A stretch of 64,000 bases of DNA from Bacillus nitratireducens (GCF_001884135.1 NZ_MAOC01000093.1:62001-126000), one strand, 5' to 3'. Positions 1 through 9,610 are shown, counted from the stretch's first letter. The notes: generated from the letters alone by a model not told the origin. Program-made: numbers and translations.

Positions 1-2
1 TT

Positions 3-1148
3 TTTGGAATGTATTTATTGTGTCTATGGGGCATGTATGAATTTACAAATCCACAGGGAACATTTGCATTATTAGCGGAATCAACAATGTCTGTATTTTT
101 AACGAGTACATTGTATTTATTTAGTTTTATCGTGACGCCATTTTATATTATGGCAATAACACGATTGTATTTACAAAAGGTCCCGGTTGAAGATGTTTTA
201 TTAGAAGAAGGATTAGATTATTCGAAAACAAAAGCAGATAAATGTTTCTTCCAAAAACATCGTTGGAAATTTATTGGTGTATATATTGTAGGAATTATTA
301 CTGCCGGAATGGTCGTTGCCTTCATTGTAACGTTTATTTCAAATTCATATAAAGAACCAATCATTATGGCTCATCGTGGTTATATTTCAAAAGGTGTAGA
401 GAATACGAAAGAAGCTGTGCAGGGGGCTATTGATGCTAAAGCAGACTACGCTGAAATTGATGTACTGCAAACAAAAGACGGTGAACTAGCAGTTATACAT
501 GATTTGAAACTAAAACGTCTTGCGAATGCTAATGTTCATGTGTCAGATTTAACGATGGAGGAGTTAAGACAGCTTACCCTTAGTCAAGATGGTTTTTCAG
601 GACAAATAAGTACACTTGATGAGATCATTAAGCTGGCAAAAGGAAAAATCAAACTTAATATTGAAGTGAAGCTTCATGGTGGCGAAAAAGATTTCGTAAA
701 CAAAGTATTAAAAGCGATTAAAGATAATGAATTTGAGAAGCAATGTGTCATTCAAACGTTACACTATCCGCTTATTAAAGAGTTTAAACGTGCAAATCCA
801 AATATAAAAGTAGGATATATACTGTATGCGAGTAGAGCTAACTTAAAGAATGTGAAGGCTGATTTTTATGTAGCAGAAGAATACATGTTAAATAAGAAAT
901 TAGTAAAAGAAGCAAGGAAGTTAAACAAGCCAATTTACGTATGGACGGTAAATGATATGGAAAGTTTAAAGGGATATTATAAGTTAAACGTAGATGGTAT
1001 CATTACCGATTATCCTGAAGATGCACGTGAAACAATTAAGATGTTAAAAGAGCAAGAAGATCGTGAAAGTGATATGTTTGATAAAATTGGTGAGACGACA
1101 GAAGATCTATTTTCAAAGTTATTTATGATCTATCCAGCTGCTGGCTAA
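3..1148 (+). CDS. Membrane-anchored glycerophosphodiester phosphodiesterase, 5' truncated by the window edge
   Basis: The frame is open through the left edge, so the first ATG at 9 is probably internal. The visible part begins with hydrophobic segments and a further membrane span (KFIGVYIVGIITAGMVVAF) around residues 85-110. A GDPD domain follows, with AHRG, EIDV and VIHD supplying the metal and catalytic His/Glu/Asp residues of the family. A C-terminal VDGIITDYP motif completes the barrel. The layout (GDPD membrane domain then GDPD catalytic domain) matches membrane GlpQ/YhdW-like proteins that hydrolyse glycerophosphodiesters to glycerol-3-phosphate and an alcohol. Substrate is not determinable here. 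A terminator hairpin overlaps the stop codon. Confidence 0.85.
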   Translation, partial: FGMYLLCLWGMYEFTNPQGTFALLAESTMSVFLTSTLYLFSFIVTPFYIMAITRLYLQKVPVEDVLLEEGLDYSKTKADKCFFQKHRWKFIGVYIVGIITAGMVVAFIVTFISNSYKEPIIMAHRGYISKGVENTKEAVQGAIDAKADYAEIDVLQTKDGELAVIHDLKLKRLANANVHVSDLTMEELRQLTLSQDGFSGQISTLDEIIKLAKGKIKLNIEVKLHGGEKDFVNKVLKAIKDNEFEKQCVIQTLHYPLIKEFKRANPNIKVGYILYASRANLKNVKADFYVAEEYMLNKKLVKEARKLNKPIYVWTVNDMESLKGYYKLNVDGIITDYPEDARETIKMLKEQEDRESDMFDKIGETTEDLFSKLFMIYPAAG

Positions 1149-1170
1149 ATGCTAGTAGCTGTTTTTTTTT
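1136..1170 (+). terminator. Rho-independent terminator of the GDPD gene
   Basis: Ten-base arms AGCTGCTGGC and GCTAGTAGCT pair with two G-U wobbles around a TAAAT loop and are followed by nine T residues. The stop codon lies in the loop. Confidence 0.8.
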
Positions 1171-1518
1171 ATGAAAAGAATATATTTCTAAAGTATTGTA
1201 CAAAGTAATAAGTGTATATGTATACGTAACTACTTAGTTTTTTGCATTGTTACATTATTGTCAAATAATAAATAATTACTATGCGTTTTGAATAGATATA
1301 ATGTAAATAGAGTGATAGATAATGCGATGGTACGAACAACCCAATAGAATCAATGTTTCGTATATTTACACTATTCTAAATATATAAACTTTAAAAAAAT
1401 GGTATGTTAGCGTTTTCATAATTTTTAAGTTATGCTAGAATAAGGACATAAGTTATTAATTATTACAAAAAGAAAAAAGAATTCCTTTTTTCTGTTAATT
1501 ATAAGGGGGCATTTCATT
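1149..1518 (+). promoter_or_regulatory. Upstream region of ald with promoter and overlapping cre-like site
   Basis: This 370-bp gap holds no gene. A promoter candidate is TTTTCA (1413-1418), 17-bp spacer, TAGAAT (1436-1441) with an extended TG at 1433-1434. A cre-like sequence TGTTAGCGTTTTCA lies at 1405-1418 and matches TGWAANCGNTNWCA at all but one fixed position. It covers the -35 element, so CcpA binding would be expected to repress. The CcpA role is inference from the motif. The rest of the gap (about 1175-1400) is AT-rich with nothing recognisable. Confidence 0.5.
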
Positions 1519-2652
1519 ATGCGTATTGGGGTACCAGCAGAAATTAAAAACAACGAAAACCGTGTGGCAATGACACCAGCAGGTGTTGTACATTTAATTC
1601 GTAACAATCACGAAGTATTCATTCAAAAGGGTGCAGGTTTAGGATCTGGTTTCACAGATGCTCAGTATGTTGAAGCGGGAGCAAAAATTGTTGATACAGC
1701 TGAAGAAGCTTGGAACATGGAAATGGTTATGAAAGTTAAGGAACCAGTTGAAAGCGAATACAAACACTTCAGCGAAGGTTTAATCTTATTCACATACTTA
1801 CACTTAGCTCCAGAACCAGAATTAACAAAAGCGTTAATCGAGAAGAAAGTTGTTGCTATCGCATATGAAACAGTACAATTAGAAAACCGTTCATTACCAT
1901 TACTTGCACCTATGAGTGAAGTAGCTGGTCGTATGGCTGCACAAATCGGTGCACAATTCCTTGAGAAAAACAAAGGCGGTAAAGGTATCTTACTTGCAGG
2001 TGTTCCAGGAGTTAAACGTGGTAAAGTAACAATTATCGGTGGTGGACAAGCTGGTACAAATGCTGCTAAAATTGCAGTTGGACTAGGTGCGGATGTAACA
2101 ATCATCGACTTAAGTGCAGAACGTCTTCGTCAATTAGATGACATTTTCGGAAACCAAGTAAAAACTTTAATGTCTAATCCTTACAATATTGCAGAAGCTG
2201 TAAAAGAGTCTGATCTTGTAATCGGTGCAGTATTAATCCCAGGTGCAAAAGCACCAAAACTTGTAACAGAAGAAATGATTAAATCAATGGAACCAGGTTC
2301 TGTTGTTGTAGATATCGCGATTGACCAAGGTGGTATTTTCGAAACAACTGACCGTATTACAACTCATGATAACCCAACTTATGAAAAACACGGCGTTGTT
2401 CACTATGCAGTTGCAAACATGCCAGGTGCGGTTCCACGTACATCAACTCTTGCATTAACAAACGTAACAGTACCATATGCAGTACAAATCGCTAACAAAG
2501 GCTACAAAGCTGCTTGCCTAGGCAACACTGCATTATTAAAAGGTATTAATACATTAGAAGGCTATGTAACATTCGAAGCAGTTGCAGAAGCTCACGGTGT
2601 AGAGTACAAAGGTGCTAAAGAATTATTAGAAGCAGAAACAGTATCTTGCTAA
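1519..2652 (+). CDS. ald: Alanine dehydrogenase
   Basis: The 377-aa product has the family's N-terminus ([20 protein letters not shown]), the catalytic-domain lysine segment VMKVKEP and the Rossmann fold motif GGGQAG followed by acidic residues for NAD binding. It reversibly deaminates L-alanine to pyruvate and ammonia, feeding alanine into central metabolism during growth on amino acids and in sporulation. Length and start agree with the family, and AAGGGGG precedes the ATG. A permease gene follows about 100 bp downstream in the same direction. The upstream cre-like site suggests carbon catabolite control. Very confident of function. Confidence 0.97.
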   Translation: MRIGVPAEIKNNENRVAMTPAGVVHLIRNNHEVFIQKGAGLGSGFTDAQYVEAGAKIVDTAEEAWNMEMVMKVKEPVESEYKHFSEGLILFTYLHLAPEPELTKALIEKKVVAIAYETVQLENRSLPLLAPMSEVAGRMAAQIGAQFLEKNKGGKGILLAGVPGVKRGKVTIIGGGQAGTNAAKIAVGLGADVTIIDLSAERLRQLDDIFGNQVKTLMSNPYNIAEAVKESDLVIGAVLIPGAKAPKLVTEEMIKSMEPGSVVVDIAIDQGGIFETTDRITTHDNPTYEKHGVVHYAVANMPGAVPRTSTLALTNVTVPYAVQIANKGYKAACLGNTALLKGINTLEGYVTFEAVAEAHGVEYKGAKELLEAETVSC

Positions 2653-2701
2653 TAGAAGCATTATACAAAACAAAATCGAACAATATATAAAACAACATGA
2701 T

Positions 2702-2732
2702 AAGAGCTAAGAGATAATACCTCTTAGCTCTT
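2702..2732 (+). terminator. Perfect 12-bp inverted repeat between ald and the permease
   Basis: AAGAGCTAAGAG and CTCTTAGCTCTT pair perfectly around an 8-base loop. There is no run of T after it, so it may be a weak terminator or mRNA-stabilising hairpin rather than a full stop between the two genes. Confidence 0.5.
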
Positions 2733-2755
2733 CTTGGTAAAAGGGGGCATTCATC

Positions 2756-4171
2756 GTGGCCAACCTATTTAAAAAGAAATCCGTTACGCAATTGTTAGGG
2801 GAAAGTAAAAGTAAAACTTTAACGAAAACGCTAGGGGCATTCGACCTAACAATGCTAGGGATTGGTGCGATAATTGGTACAGGAGTTCTAGTATTAACGG
2901 GATTAGTAGCAGCAAGAGATGCTGGTCCAGCAGTTATTTTTTCATTCATGATTGCAGCAATTGTTTGTGGATTTGCAGCTTTATGTTATGCAGAGGTTGC
3001 ATCTACACTTCCTGTTTCAGGTAGTGTGTACACATATTCATATGCAACAATTGGTGAGTTTGTTGCCCATTTAATGGGATGGACATTGTTATCCGTATAT
3101 GTCGTAACAACTGCCGCAGTAGCTGGCGGATGGACAGGTTATTTCAATAATTTAATGAGCGGATTGGGACTTGAAATTCCTAAAGCGTTGTTAACGATTC
3201 CATCGCAAGGTGGTATGGTAAACTTACCCGCAATTATCGTTACGTTGGTGATAACTTGGTTATTATCACGAGGTACAAAAGAAAGTAAGCGTGTGAATAA
3301 CATAATGGTATTAATTAAAATTGGTATTGTTGTTTTATTCATTGCAGTTGGTGTATTCTACGTGAAACCAGAAAACTGGATACCATTTGCACCGTACGGC
3401 ATAAGTGGAGTCTTCGCTGGAGGAGCAGCAGTATTCTTTGCTTTCTTAGGATTTGATGCATTAGCAACTTCTGCTGAAGAAGTAAAAAATCCACAACGTG
3501 ATCTACCGATTGGTATTATTGCTTCGTTAGTTATTTGTACAATCATTTATGTTGTAGTTTGTCTCGTTATGACAGGTATGGTTTCTTATAAGGAATTAGA
3601 TGTACCTGAAGCTATGGCATATGTGTTAGAAGTTGTAGGACAAGATAAAGTGGCTGGTGTAATCGCTATTGGAGCTGTAATCGGTATTATGGCTGTAATC
3701 TTCGCTTACATTTATGCGACAACACGTGTATTCTTCGCAATGAGCCGTGACGGTTTATTGCCAAAATCTTTTGCGAAAATTAACAAGAAGACTGAAGCGC
3801 CAACATTTTCAGTTTGGTTAACAGGAATTGGTAGTGCTTTAATTGCTGGATTTATCGATTTAAAAGAATTGTCGAATTTAGCGAATATTGGAGCGTTATT
3901 AACATTCGCCATGGTTGGTGTAACTGTTATCATTCTTCGTAAAACGCATCCGAAATTACAACGTGGATTTATGGTACCGCTTGTACCGATCTTACCGATT
4001 ATTTCAGTTGCATGTTGTCTATTCTTAATGGTAAATTTACCATTAAAAACATGGATATACTTCGGTGTTTGGTTAGCAATCGGAGTAGTTGTATACTTTG
4101 TTTATTCGAAAAAACACAGTCATTTAAAAGAAGATGGAAGTTCGCAGGATAGTTTAGAAAAAGCTAATTAA
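2756..4171 (+). CDS. Amino acid permease, APC superfamily (YfnA/cationic amino acid transporter type)
   Basis: The 471-aa protein has about 12 hydrophobic segments. It carries the TM1 signature GIGAIIGTGVLVLTG of the CAT/APC family and the conserved TM6 region AFLGFDALATSAEEVKNPQRDLP. It should be a secondary transporter importing an amino acid, possibly alanine or a cationic residue; the substrate cannot be fixed from sequence. The start is a GTG preceded by AAAGGGGGC. Its place right behind ald suggests supply of a substrate for amino acid catabolism (inference). A strong hairpin terminator follows. Confidence 0.88.
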   Translation: MANLFKKKSVTQLLGESKSKTLTKTLGAFDLTMLGIGAIIGTGVLVLTGLVAARDAGPAVIFSFMIAAIVCGFAALCYAEVASTLPVSGSVYTYSYATIGEFVAHLMGWTLLSVYVVTTAAVAGGWTGYFNNLMSGLGLEIPKALLTIPSQGGMVNLPAIIVTLVITWLLSRGTKESKRVNNIMVLIKIGIVVLFIAVGVFYVKPENWIPFAPYGISGVFAGGAAVFFAFLGFDALATSAEEVKNPQRDLPIGIIASLVICTIIYVVVCLVMTGMVSYKELDVPEAMAYVLEVVGQDKVAGVIAIGAVIGIMAVIFAYIYATTRVFFAMSRDGLLPKSFAKINKKTEAPTFSVWLTGIGSALIAGFIDLKELSNLANIGALLTFAMVGVTVIILRKTHPKLQRGFMVPLVPILPIISVACCLFLMVNLPLKTWIYFGVWLAIGVVVYFVYSKKHSHLKEDGSSQDSLEKAN

Positions 4172-4199
4172 AAGCTAATTAAAAGGGATATAAGATAGT

Positions 4200-4240
4200 A
4201 AGCCTTGTGCGTCTAGGGAACGCGCAAGGCTTTTTTCTTT
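4200..4240 (+). terminator. Rho-independent terminator of the APC permease
   Basis: AGCCTTGTGCG and CGCGCAAGGCT form an 11-bp stem with one G-U pair, followed by TTTTTCTTTT. Confidence 0.88.
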
Positions 4241-4309
4241 TGGAAAAATAAAGGAGAACAATATTGTGTTGTCGAATTTTTATGTCGGAATATAGGAAGG
4301 GGTGGAAAC

Positions 4310-4861
4310 GTGAAGACGAAAGTTGTCGTTGGAGCAGAGGGATATAATAATAACCCAGGTTGGTTACATACAAATGAGGATGAATTAAATTTATTAAGAA
4401 GAGAAATGTGGCTTGAAAAGTTTAATCCAAATTCGTTATCAATCATTTTAGCAGAACATGTATGGGAACATTTATCATATGAAGAAGGTATTGAAGCAGC
4501 CAAAGTTTGTTATGAGTTTTTAGAAGATAGTGGATATATTCGCTGTGCAGTGCCGGATGCATTTTTCCCAAATGAAGAATATCAGCGTGGTGTGCAAGTG
4601 GGAGGACCTGGCCCGTTAGATCATCCAGCTGCAAGCCATAAAATTGTACATAACTACAAAACGATTATATCTATGTTTGAAGCAGCAGGTTTTCAAGTAA
4701 AGCTTTTAGAATACTGTGATGAGAATGGCCAGTTTCATTATAGTGATTGGGAAGAGAACGGTGGATTTATTTATCGATCGAAACGTTTTGATCATAGAAA
4801 TCAAGATGGTAAATTAGGATTCGCTTCGTTAATTGTGGATGCAGTAAAAGTTAATAAATAA
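4310..4861 (+). CDS. Predicted SAM-dependent methyltransferase-like protein
   Basis: The 183-aa protein starts with GTG after AGGAAGGGG. It contains LAEHVWEHLSYEEG, typical of the post-II region of small class I methyltransferases of the COG4627 type, and a C-terminal segment MFEAAGFQVKLLEY. I do not see a canonical glycine-rich motif I, so the cofactor site may be reduced or the protein may be a diverged family member. Substrate is unknown. It is a single-gene unit between two terminators. Confidence 0.6.
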   Translation: MKTKVVVGAEGYNNNPGWLHTNEDELNLLRREMWLEKFNPNSLSIILAEHVWEHLSYEEGIEAAKVCYEFLEDSGYIRCAVPDAFFPNEEYQRGVQVGGPGPLDHPAASHKIVHNYKTIISMFEAAGFQVKLLEYCDENGQFHYSDWEENGGFIYRSKRFDHRNQDGKLGFASLIVDAVKVNK

Positions 4862-4865
4862 GAAG

Positions 4866-4896
4866 GGATGCACGATAGTTTTCGTGCATCCTTTTT
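4866..4896 (+). terminator. Rho-independent terminator
   Basis: GGATGCACGA pairs with TCGTGCATCC, followed by TTTTT. Confidence 0.88.
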
Positions 4897-4983
4897 GTAT
4901 GAAGAGCATGATAGATGCGGAGAATATTTATATGTTTATTTTGAAATGTGAACGAAATGTTCGAAAAAATGTATGAGAATTCA

Positions 4984-5013
4984 TTGACACATATGAATGG
5001 ACGCTCATATAAT
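4984..5013 (+). promoter_or_regulatory. cadC-cadA promoter with operator in the spacer
   Basis: TTGACA (4984-4989) and TATAAT (5008-5013) are both perfect, with an 18-bp spacer. The first operator, ATATGA-N8-TCATAT (4991-5010), fills the spacer, so an ArsR-type repressor bound here would block RNA polymerase. Confidence 0.85.
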
Positions 5014-5026
5014 AAAAGTATAAGAT

Positions 5027-5046
5027 ATATGAATAGTTGTTCATAT
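5027..5046. promoter_or_regulatory. Second CadC/ArsR-type operator
   Basis: ATATGA-N8-TCATAT repeats the architecture of the spacer operator, with centres 36 bp apart. It lies just downstream of the expected transcription start and upstream of the cadC ribosome binding site. Confidence 0.75.
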
Positions 5047-5070
5047 GTTCAAATAAAGAGGTGAGCTGTG

Positions 5071-5448
5071 ATGGCTGAAAATAAAGTAGAAACGCAACAG
5101 GAAGCATGTTCTCAAACGATAATTCACGAGGAAATCGTGGATCAAGTAAAACAAACAATTCCGACTGATGAAAGTTTAAGCAAAGTAGCAGAATTATTTA
5201 AAGTATTAGGTGACCGTACACGTACGAGAATATTACATGCATTATTTGAAGCTGAAATGTGTGTTTGTGATTTAGCTTATTTATTAGGGATGACGCAATC
5301 TTCAATCTCACATCAGCTTCGTGTATTAAAGCAAGCAAAGCTTGTAAAGAACCGTAAAGAAGGAAAGGTAGTTTATTATTCATTAGCTGATCAACACGTA
5401 ATTCATATCTTCGAGCAAGCGTTTGAACACGTAAACGAGGAAGAATAA
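5071..5448 (+). CDS. cadC: ArsR/SmtB-family metal-sensing repressor, CadC-like
   Basis: The 125-aa winged-helix protein carries EMCVCDLAYLLGMTQSSISHQLRVLKQAKLV. The CVC in the recognition-helix region is the alpha3 thiolate metal site of CadC/ArsR members, and an N-terminal Cys (EACSQ) could add a ligand. It should repress its own operon and release DNA on binding Cd, Zn or Pb. I chose ATG 5071 over the in-frame GTG at 5068 because GAGGTGA is better spaced from it. The efflux ATPase starts 20 bp downstream. The two operators upstream support autoregulation. Confidence 0.88.
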   Translation: MAENKVETQQEACSQTIIHEEIVDQVKQTIPTDESLSKVAELFKVLGDRTRTRILHALFEAEMCVCDLAYLLGMTQSSISHQLRVLKQAKLVKNRKEGKVVYYSLADQHVIHIFEQAFEHVNEEE

Positions 5449-5468
5449 AAACGCGAGGAGGGAGAACG

Positions 5469-7829
5469 ATGGCAGAAGCATTAGTGAAAAAGAAACTTAT
5501 GCTAGAAGGGTTAGATTGTGCGAATTGTGCAATGAAAATTGAAAAGGGTGTTGGGAATATAGAGGGAGTAACGTCTTGTTCTGTAAACTTTGCAACTAAG
5601 ACGATGCTTTTAGAAACACCACAAAATAAAGAAAATCAAGTTGTTACGGAAGCGAAGCAGCTCGTTACAAAATTAGAGCCGCATATTAAGGTGCAAGAAG
5701 AGAAAAAAACAAAAGTGGCGAAAGAAGTATTTATATTAGAAGGTTTAGACTGTGCGAACTGTGCAATGAAGATTGAAAATAAGGTAAAGGAAATGCCAAC
5801 AGTTTCAGAAGCGACTGTTGATTTCGTATCAAAAAAATTAAGAGTAGAAGTTGCGAATAAAAGAGAACTTGAGTCGACTGTGCAAGATATAAAAAATGTC
5901 GTTCAAAAGTTAGAGCCAGATGTAAAAGTTGTTCGTGAAGAGGAAAAAGGACACGACCACGGCCATGATCATGGTGATGGAAATGTGAAAAAAATGATAG
6001 GAAGATTAGTAGTCGGTGGAATTTTGACAGGAATTGCTGCATTAGCCGGATTACCGCAAATGATAACAATTCCATTATTCGTTCTTGCTTATTTATTAAT
6101 AGGTGGAGATATTGTTTGGAGAGCGGTAAGAAACATCACTCGCGGCCAAGTATTCGATGAAAACTTTTTAATGGCAATTGCAACTTTAGGAGCTTTCGCG
6201 ATTCAACAATATCCAGAAGCAGTTGCAGTAATGTTATTCTACCAAGTAGGGGAATTGTTCCAAAGTATTGCTGTAAATCGCTCTCGAAAATCAATTACTT
6301 CATTAATGGATATTCGTCCTGATTATGCAAATGTGAAAGTTGGAAATGAAACGAAACAAGTATCACCAGAAGATGTGCAAATTGGTGAGTATATTATCGT
6401 GAAACCGGGTGAAAAAGTACCGTTAGACGGGAAAGTAGTTGAGGGAACATCAATGATGGATACTTCAGCGTTAACAGGTGAATCTGTACCGCGTGAAGTA
6501 GAAGTTGGTAATGACGTATTAAGTGGTTTTGTAAACCAAAATGGTGTATTAACAATTGAAGTTACAAAAGAATTTGGTGAATCGACTGTATCAAAAATCT
6601 TAGATTTAGTACAAAATGCAAGTAGCAAAAAAGCGCCAACAGAAAACTTTATTACGAAGTTTGCGCGTTATTATACGCCAGTCGTAGTTATTACAGCGGC
6701 GATTATGGCATTTATTCCACCACTTATTTTAGAGGGTGCTACGTTCTCTGATTGGATTTATAGAGCTTTAGTGTTCTTAGTAATCTCTTGTCCATGTGCA
6801 CTCGTTGTATCGATTCCTCTTGGGTTCTTTGGAGGTATTGGTGGGGCATCTAAAAGTGGTATTTTAGTAAAAGGAAGTAACTATTTAGAAGCATTGAATG
6901 ATGTGAAATATATCGTTTTTGATAAAACAGGAACATTAACAAAAGGTGTCTTTAAAGTTACGAAGATGGAGCCTAGTGAAGGTACTACAGCTGAAGAGTT
7001 ATTAGAATATGCAGCATTTGCAGAAGTATATTCAAATCATCCGATTGCACAATCTATTCGAAATGCATATGGAAAATCAATCGATGAAAATAGTATTGAA
7101 GACTATAGTGAAATTTCAGGTCATGGTACGGTTGTAAAGGTACAGGGAAAAGAAATTTTCGCAGGTAATGCTAAATTAATGAGAAAAGAAAACATTACAT
7201 TTAAGCAACCAAATACAGTAGGTACACTAGTTCATGTTGCTGTAGATGGTAAATATGCCGGTTATATTGTGATCTCTGATGAGGTAAAAGAGGATTCAAA
7301 ACAAGCAATCCAAAAGTTAAAAGAACTAGGTATTAAGAAGACAGTCATGTTAACTGGTGATGCGAAATCAGTTGGTGAAGCTGTTGGTAAAGAATTAGGT
7401 TTAGATGAAGTGCATGCCGAATTATTACCACACCAAAAAGTAGAAGAAATCGAAAAAATTGATGCAGCAAAACACGGTAAAGAAAAGATTGCATTCGTCG
7501 GTGATGGTATTAACGATACGCCAGTATTAGCGAGAGCGGACGTTGGTATTGCGATGGGCGGTTTAGGATCAGATGCAGCAATTGAAGCTGCTGACATCGT
7601 CATTATGACTGATGAACCTTCAAAAATCGCGACAGCTGTAAAAATTGCAAAACGTACACGTAGTATTGTATGGCAAAATATTATATTTGCATTAGGTATA
7701 AAAGGGCTAGTTTTGTTACTTGGTGCCTTTGGTATTGCAACAATGTGGGAAGCGGTCTTCTCAGATGTTGGTGTTACGCTACTTGCAGTATTAAATGCAA
7801 TGCGTGTACTACGAGTAAAAGATTTATAA
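5469..7829 (+). CDS. cadA: Heavy-metal P1B-type ATPase (Cd/Zn/Pb efflux)
   Basis: The 786-aa pump has two tandem N-terminal HMA domains, each with the metal site GLDCANCAMKIE (about residues 14 and 92), joined by a His-rich stretch (HDHGHDHGDG). The transport signature is Cys441-Pro-Cys443 in TM6, the phosphorylation site is D485 in DKTGT, and SNHPIA and GDGINDTP mark the nucleotide and hinge motifs. The CPC class and pairing with a CadC-type repressor point to export of Cd2+, Zn2+ or Pb2+ rather than Cu. Single-domain CadA proteins are near 700-730 aa, so the second HMA explains the extra length. A terminator follows at once. Confidence 0.93.
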   Translation: MAEALVKKKLMLEGLDCANCAMKIEKGVGNIEGVTSCSVNFATKTMLLETPQNKENQVVTEAKQLVTKLEPHIKVQEEKKTKVAKEVFILEGLDCANCAMKIENKVKEMPTVSEATVDFVSKKLRVEVANKRELESTVQDIKNVVQKLEPDVKVVREEEKGHDHGHDHGDGNVKKMIGRLVVGGILTGIAALAGLPQMITIPLFVLAYLLIGGDIVWRAVRNITRGQVFDENFLMAIATLGAFAIQQYPEAVAVMLFYQVGELFQSIAVNRSRKSITSLMDIRPDYANVKVGNETKQVSPEDVQIGEYIIVKPGEKVPLDGKVVEGTSMMDTSALTGESVPREVEVGNDVLSGFVNQNGVLTIEVTKEFGESTVSKILDLVQNASSKKAPTENFITKFARYYTPVVVITAAIMAFIPPLILEGATFSDWIYRALVFLVISCPCALVVSIPLGFFGGIGGASKSGILVKGSNYLEALNDVKYIVFDKTGTLTKGVFKVTKMEPSEGTTAEELLEYAAFAEVYSNHPIAQSIRNAYGKSIDENSIEDYSEISGHGTVVKVQGKEIFAGNAKLMRKENITFKQPNTVGTLVHVAVDGKYAGYIVISDEVKEDSKQAIQKLKELGIKKTVMLTGDAKSVGEAVGKELGLDEVHAELLPHQKVEEIEKIDAAKHGKEKIAFVGDGINDTPVLARADVGIAMGGLGSDAAIEAADIVIMTDEPSKIATAVKIAKRTRSIVWQNIIFALGIKGLVLLLGAFGIATMWEAVFSDVGVTLLAVLNAMRVLRVKDL

Positions 7830-7860
7830 AAAAGAGGACGCAACCTGCGTCCTCTTTTTT
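7828..7860 (+). terminator. Rho-independent terminator of cadCA
   Basis: GAGGACGCA pairs with TGCGTCCTC around an ACC loop, extended by A/T pairs and ending in TTTTTT. Confidence 0.9.
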
Positions 7861-8010
7861 ATTGGTTATTTTGTTGAAATTGACTCAAGAAAATAATATC
7901 AAATATTATTTTGTTTTTAAATAATTTAATATATAAATTTACAAAAATATAATATTCTTCTTATTATTTTAATATATTTTTTACAAATATCCATATAGTA
8001 TTGAAAAATG

Positions 8011-8058
8011 GAGAAGTGGGGAAGGGACAAAACCCCACTGATTAAAGTTTCACTTTAT
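8011..8058. repeat. Remnant end of a bcr1-like repeat abutting pncB
   Basis: CCACTGATTAAAGTTTCACTTTAT repeats the right end of the full copy at 40578-40736 and is the reverse complement of the left end of the copy at 22216-22370. The pncB stop codon lies inside it. AGTGGGG (8015-8021) and CCCCACT (8033-8039) form a hairpin that could terminate pncB. The rest of the element is absent. Confidence 0.65.
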
Positions 8059-9518
8059 CTTTGTATGTTTTTTTCAACTTGTTCTCGAACAGTTTGAATA
8101 TAATTCATTTTATGATCCCAACATTCTTGGCTTAAATCGACAGGGTACTCTTCAGGGTTTAAAGTTCGCATATACTCTTCCCAGAATAGTGAGAGGCTGC
8201 GTTCGTTATACTTTTGGATATCTAATATATTAGGTAATTCATACGCTCTTTTACCGTTAATGAAAATATCTTGATGCAGTTCGCGTGCTTCAAAGTTTGT
8301 TACGAATTTACTTATATAGGTATGAACTGGATGAAACATTTTTAAACGTTCTTCTTTTCCGGGTTCTTCTGACTCTAAGGCAATATAATCGCCCTCTGCA
8401 TGATCGTTAACACGGTTGATAATACGATAAATTCTTTTAAGTCCTGGGGTTGTAATTTTTTCAGGATTAGATGAAATCTTAATCGTATCATTTAATTTTC
8501 CGTCAGTATCTTCAATAGCGACTAGTTTATAAACAGCCCCTAATGCTGGCTGCTCAAAGGATGTAATCAGTTTTGTACCAACACCCCATACATCAATTTT
8601 TGCCCCTTGAGATTTCAAGTGCATAATCGTATATTCATCTAAATCGCTAGAAGCGATAATTTTTGTTTTTGTAAATCCAGCTGCGTCAAGTTGTTTTCTG
8701 GCTTCCTTTGATAAATATGCCATATCACCGCTATCAAGGCGAATGCCATAAAAATCGATACGATCCCCGAACTCTTTTGCAACACGAATCGCATTTGGAA
8801 CACCAGATTTTAATGTGTCGTATGTATCGACAAGAAATACACATTTTTTATGTGTTTCAGCATATTTTTTAAATGCAACATATTCATCGCGATATGCTTG
8901 AACGAAAGAATGGGCATGTGTGCCAGCTACAGGGATGCCAAAGCGTTTCCCTGCACGAACGTTACTTGTAGATGAAAAACCACCAATAAAGGCAGCGCGT
9001 GTTCCCCAAAGGGCAGCATCAAACTCATGAGCGCGTCTTGTACCGAACTCTAAAAGCTCATCATTATTTGCAGCGTGCTTCATACGTGCAGCTTTTGTAG
9101 CAATTAATGTTTGGTAATTTACAATATTTAAGAGGGCGGTTTCAATTATTTGTGCCTCACCGAGTGGTGCATCAACCCGTAATAAAGGCTCGTTATTAAA
9201 AACAACTTCACCTTCTTGCATACTACGAATCGTTCCAGTAAATTTCATGTTTTGTAAATAATGAAGGAAGTCTTCTTCAAATTGCAGCTCTGCTAAATAA
9301 GCGATGTCACTTTCGGTAAAACTGAAATTTTCTATGTACTCTACAATTTTCTCAAGACCTGCAAAAACAGCATAGCCATTTTCAAATGGAAGCTTTCGAA
9401 AGTATAAATCAAAAACAGAACGGCGATTATGAATACCATCTTTCCAATATGTATAAGCCATGTTGATTTGATATAAATCTGTATGTAAGGCGTAACTATC
9501 GTCTTTATAATGATTCAT
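8055..9518 (-). CDS. pncB: Nicotinate phosphoribosyltransferase
   Basis: The 487-aa protein shows the NAPRTase core: DLYQINMAYTYW near the N-terminus, EFGTRRAHEFDAALWGTRAAFIGG, and the phosphate-binding and active-site segment FYGIRLDSGDMAYLSKEARK with IASSDLDEYTI. It makes nicotinate mononucleotide from nicotinate and PRPP in the NAD salvage pathway. Length matches the Bacillus YueK/PncB type. ATG at 9518 is preceded by GGAGGTG. It is divergent from nprR and monocistronic. Its 3' end runs into a repeat remnant that overlaps the stop codon. Confidence 0.95.
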   Translation of the reverse strand: MNHYKDDSYALHTDLYQINMAYTYWKDGIHNRRSVFDLYFRKLPFENGYAVFAGLEKIVEYIENFSFTESDIAYLAELQFEEDFLHYLQNMKFTGTIRSMQEGEVVFNNEPLLRVDAPLGEAQIIETALLNIVNYQTLIATKAARMKHAANNDELLEFGTRRAHEFDAALWGTRAAFIGGFSSTSNVRAGKRFGIPVAGTHAHSFVQAYRDEYVAFKKYAETHKKCVFLVDTYDTLKSGVPNAIRVAKEFGDRIDFYGIRLDSGDMAYLSKEARKQLDAAGFTKTKIIASSDLDEYTIMHLKSQGAKIDVWGVGTKLITSFEQPALGAVYKLVAIEDTDGKLNDTIKISSNPEKITTPGLKRIYRIINRVNDHAEGDYIALESEEPGKEERLKMFHPVHTYISKFVTNFEARELHQDIFINGKRAYELPNILDIQKYNERSLSLFWEEYMRTLNPEEYPVDLSQECWDHKMNYIQTVREQVEKNIQR

Positions 9519-9610
9519 TGCGAAAACACCTCCGTAATTTGGTTATAGTATACCAATTTTTCCCCTTGCGTAGCAAAGAAGTAATAGGGATTGAAGTCAA
9601 GAGAGAAAAA

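Noticed and set aside
7262-7843. 193-codon antisense frame across the cadA 3' half
   Set aside because: It is the complement of a highly conserved P-type ATPase, has no ribosome site and no recognisable domain; its composition is that expected of antisense codon bias.
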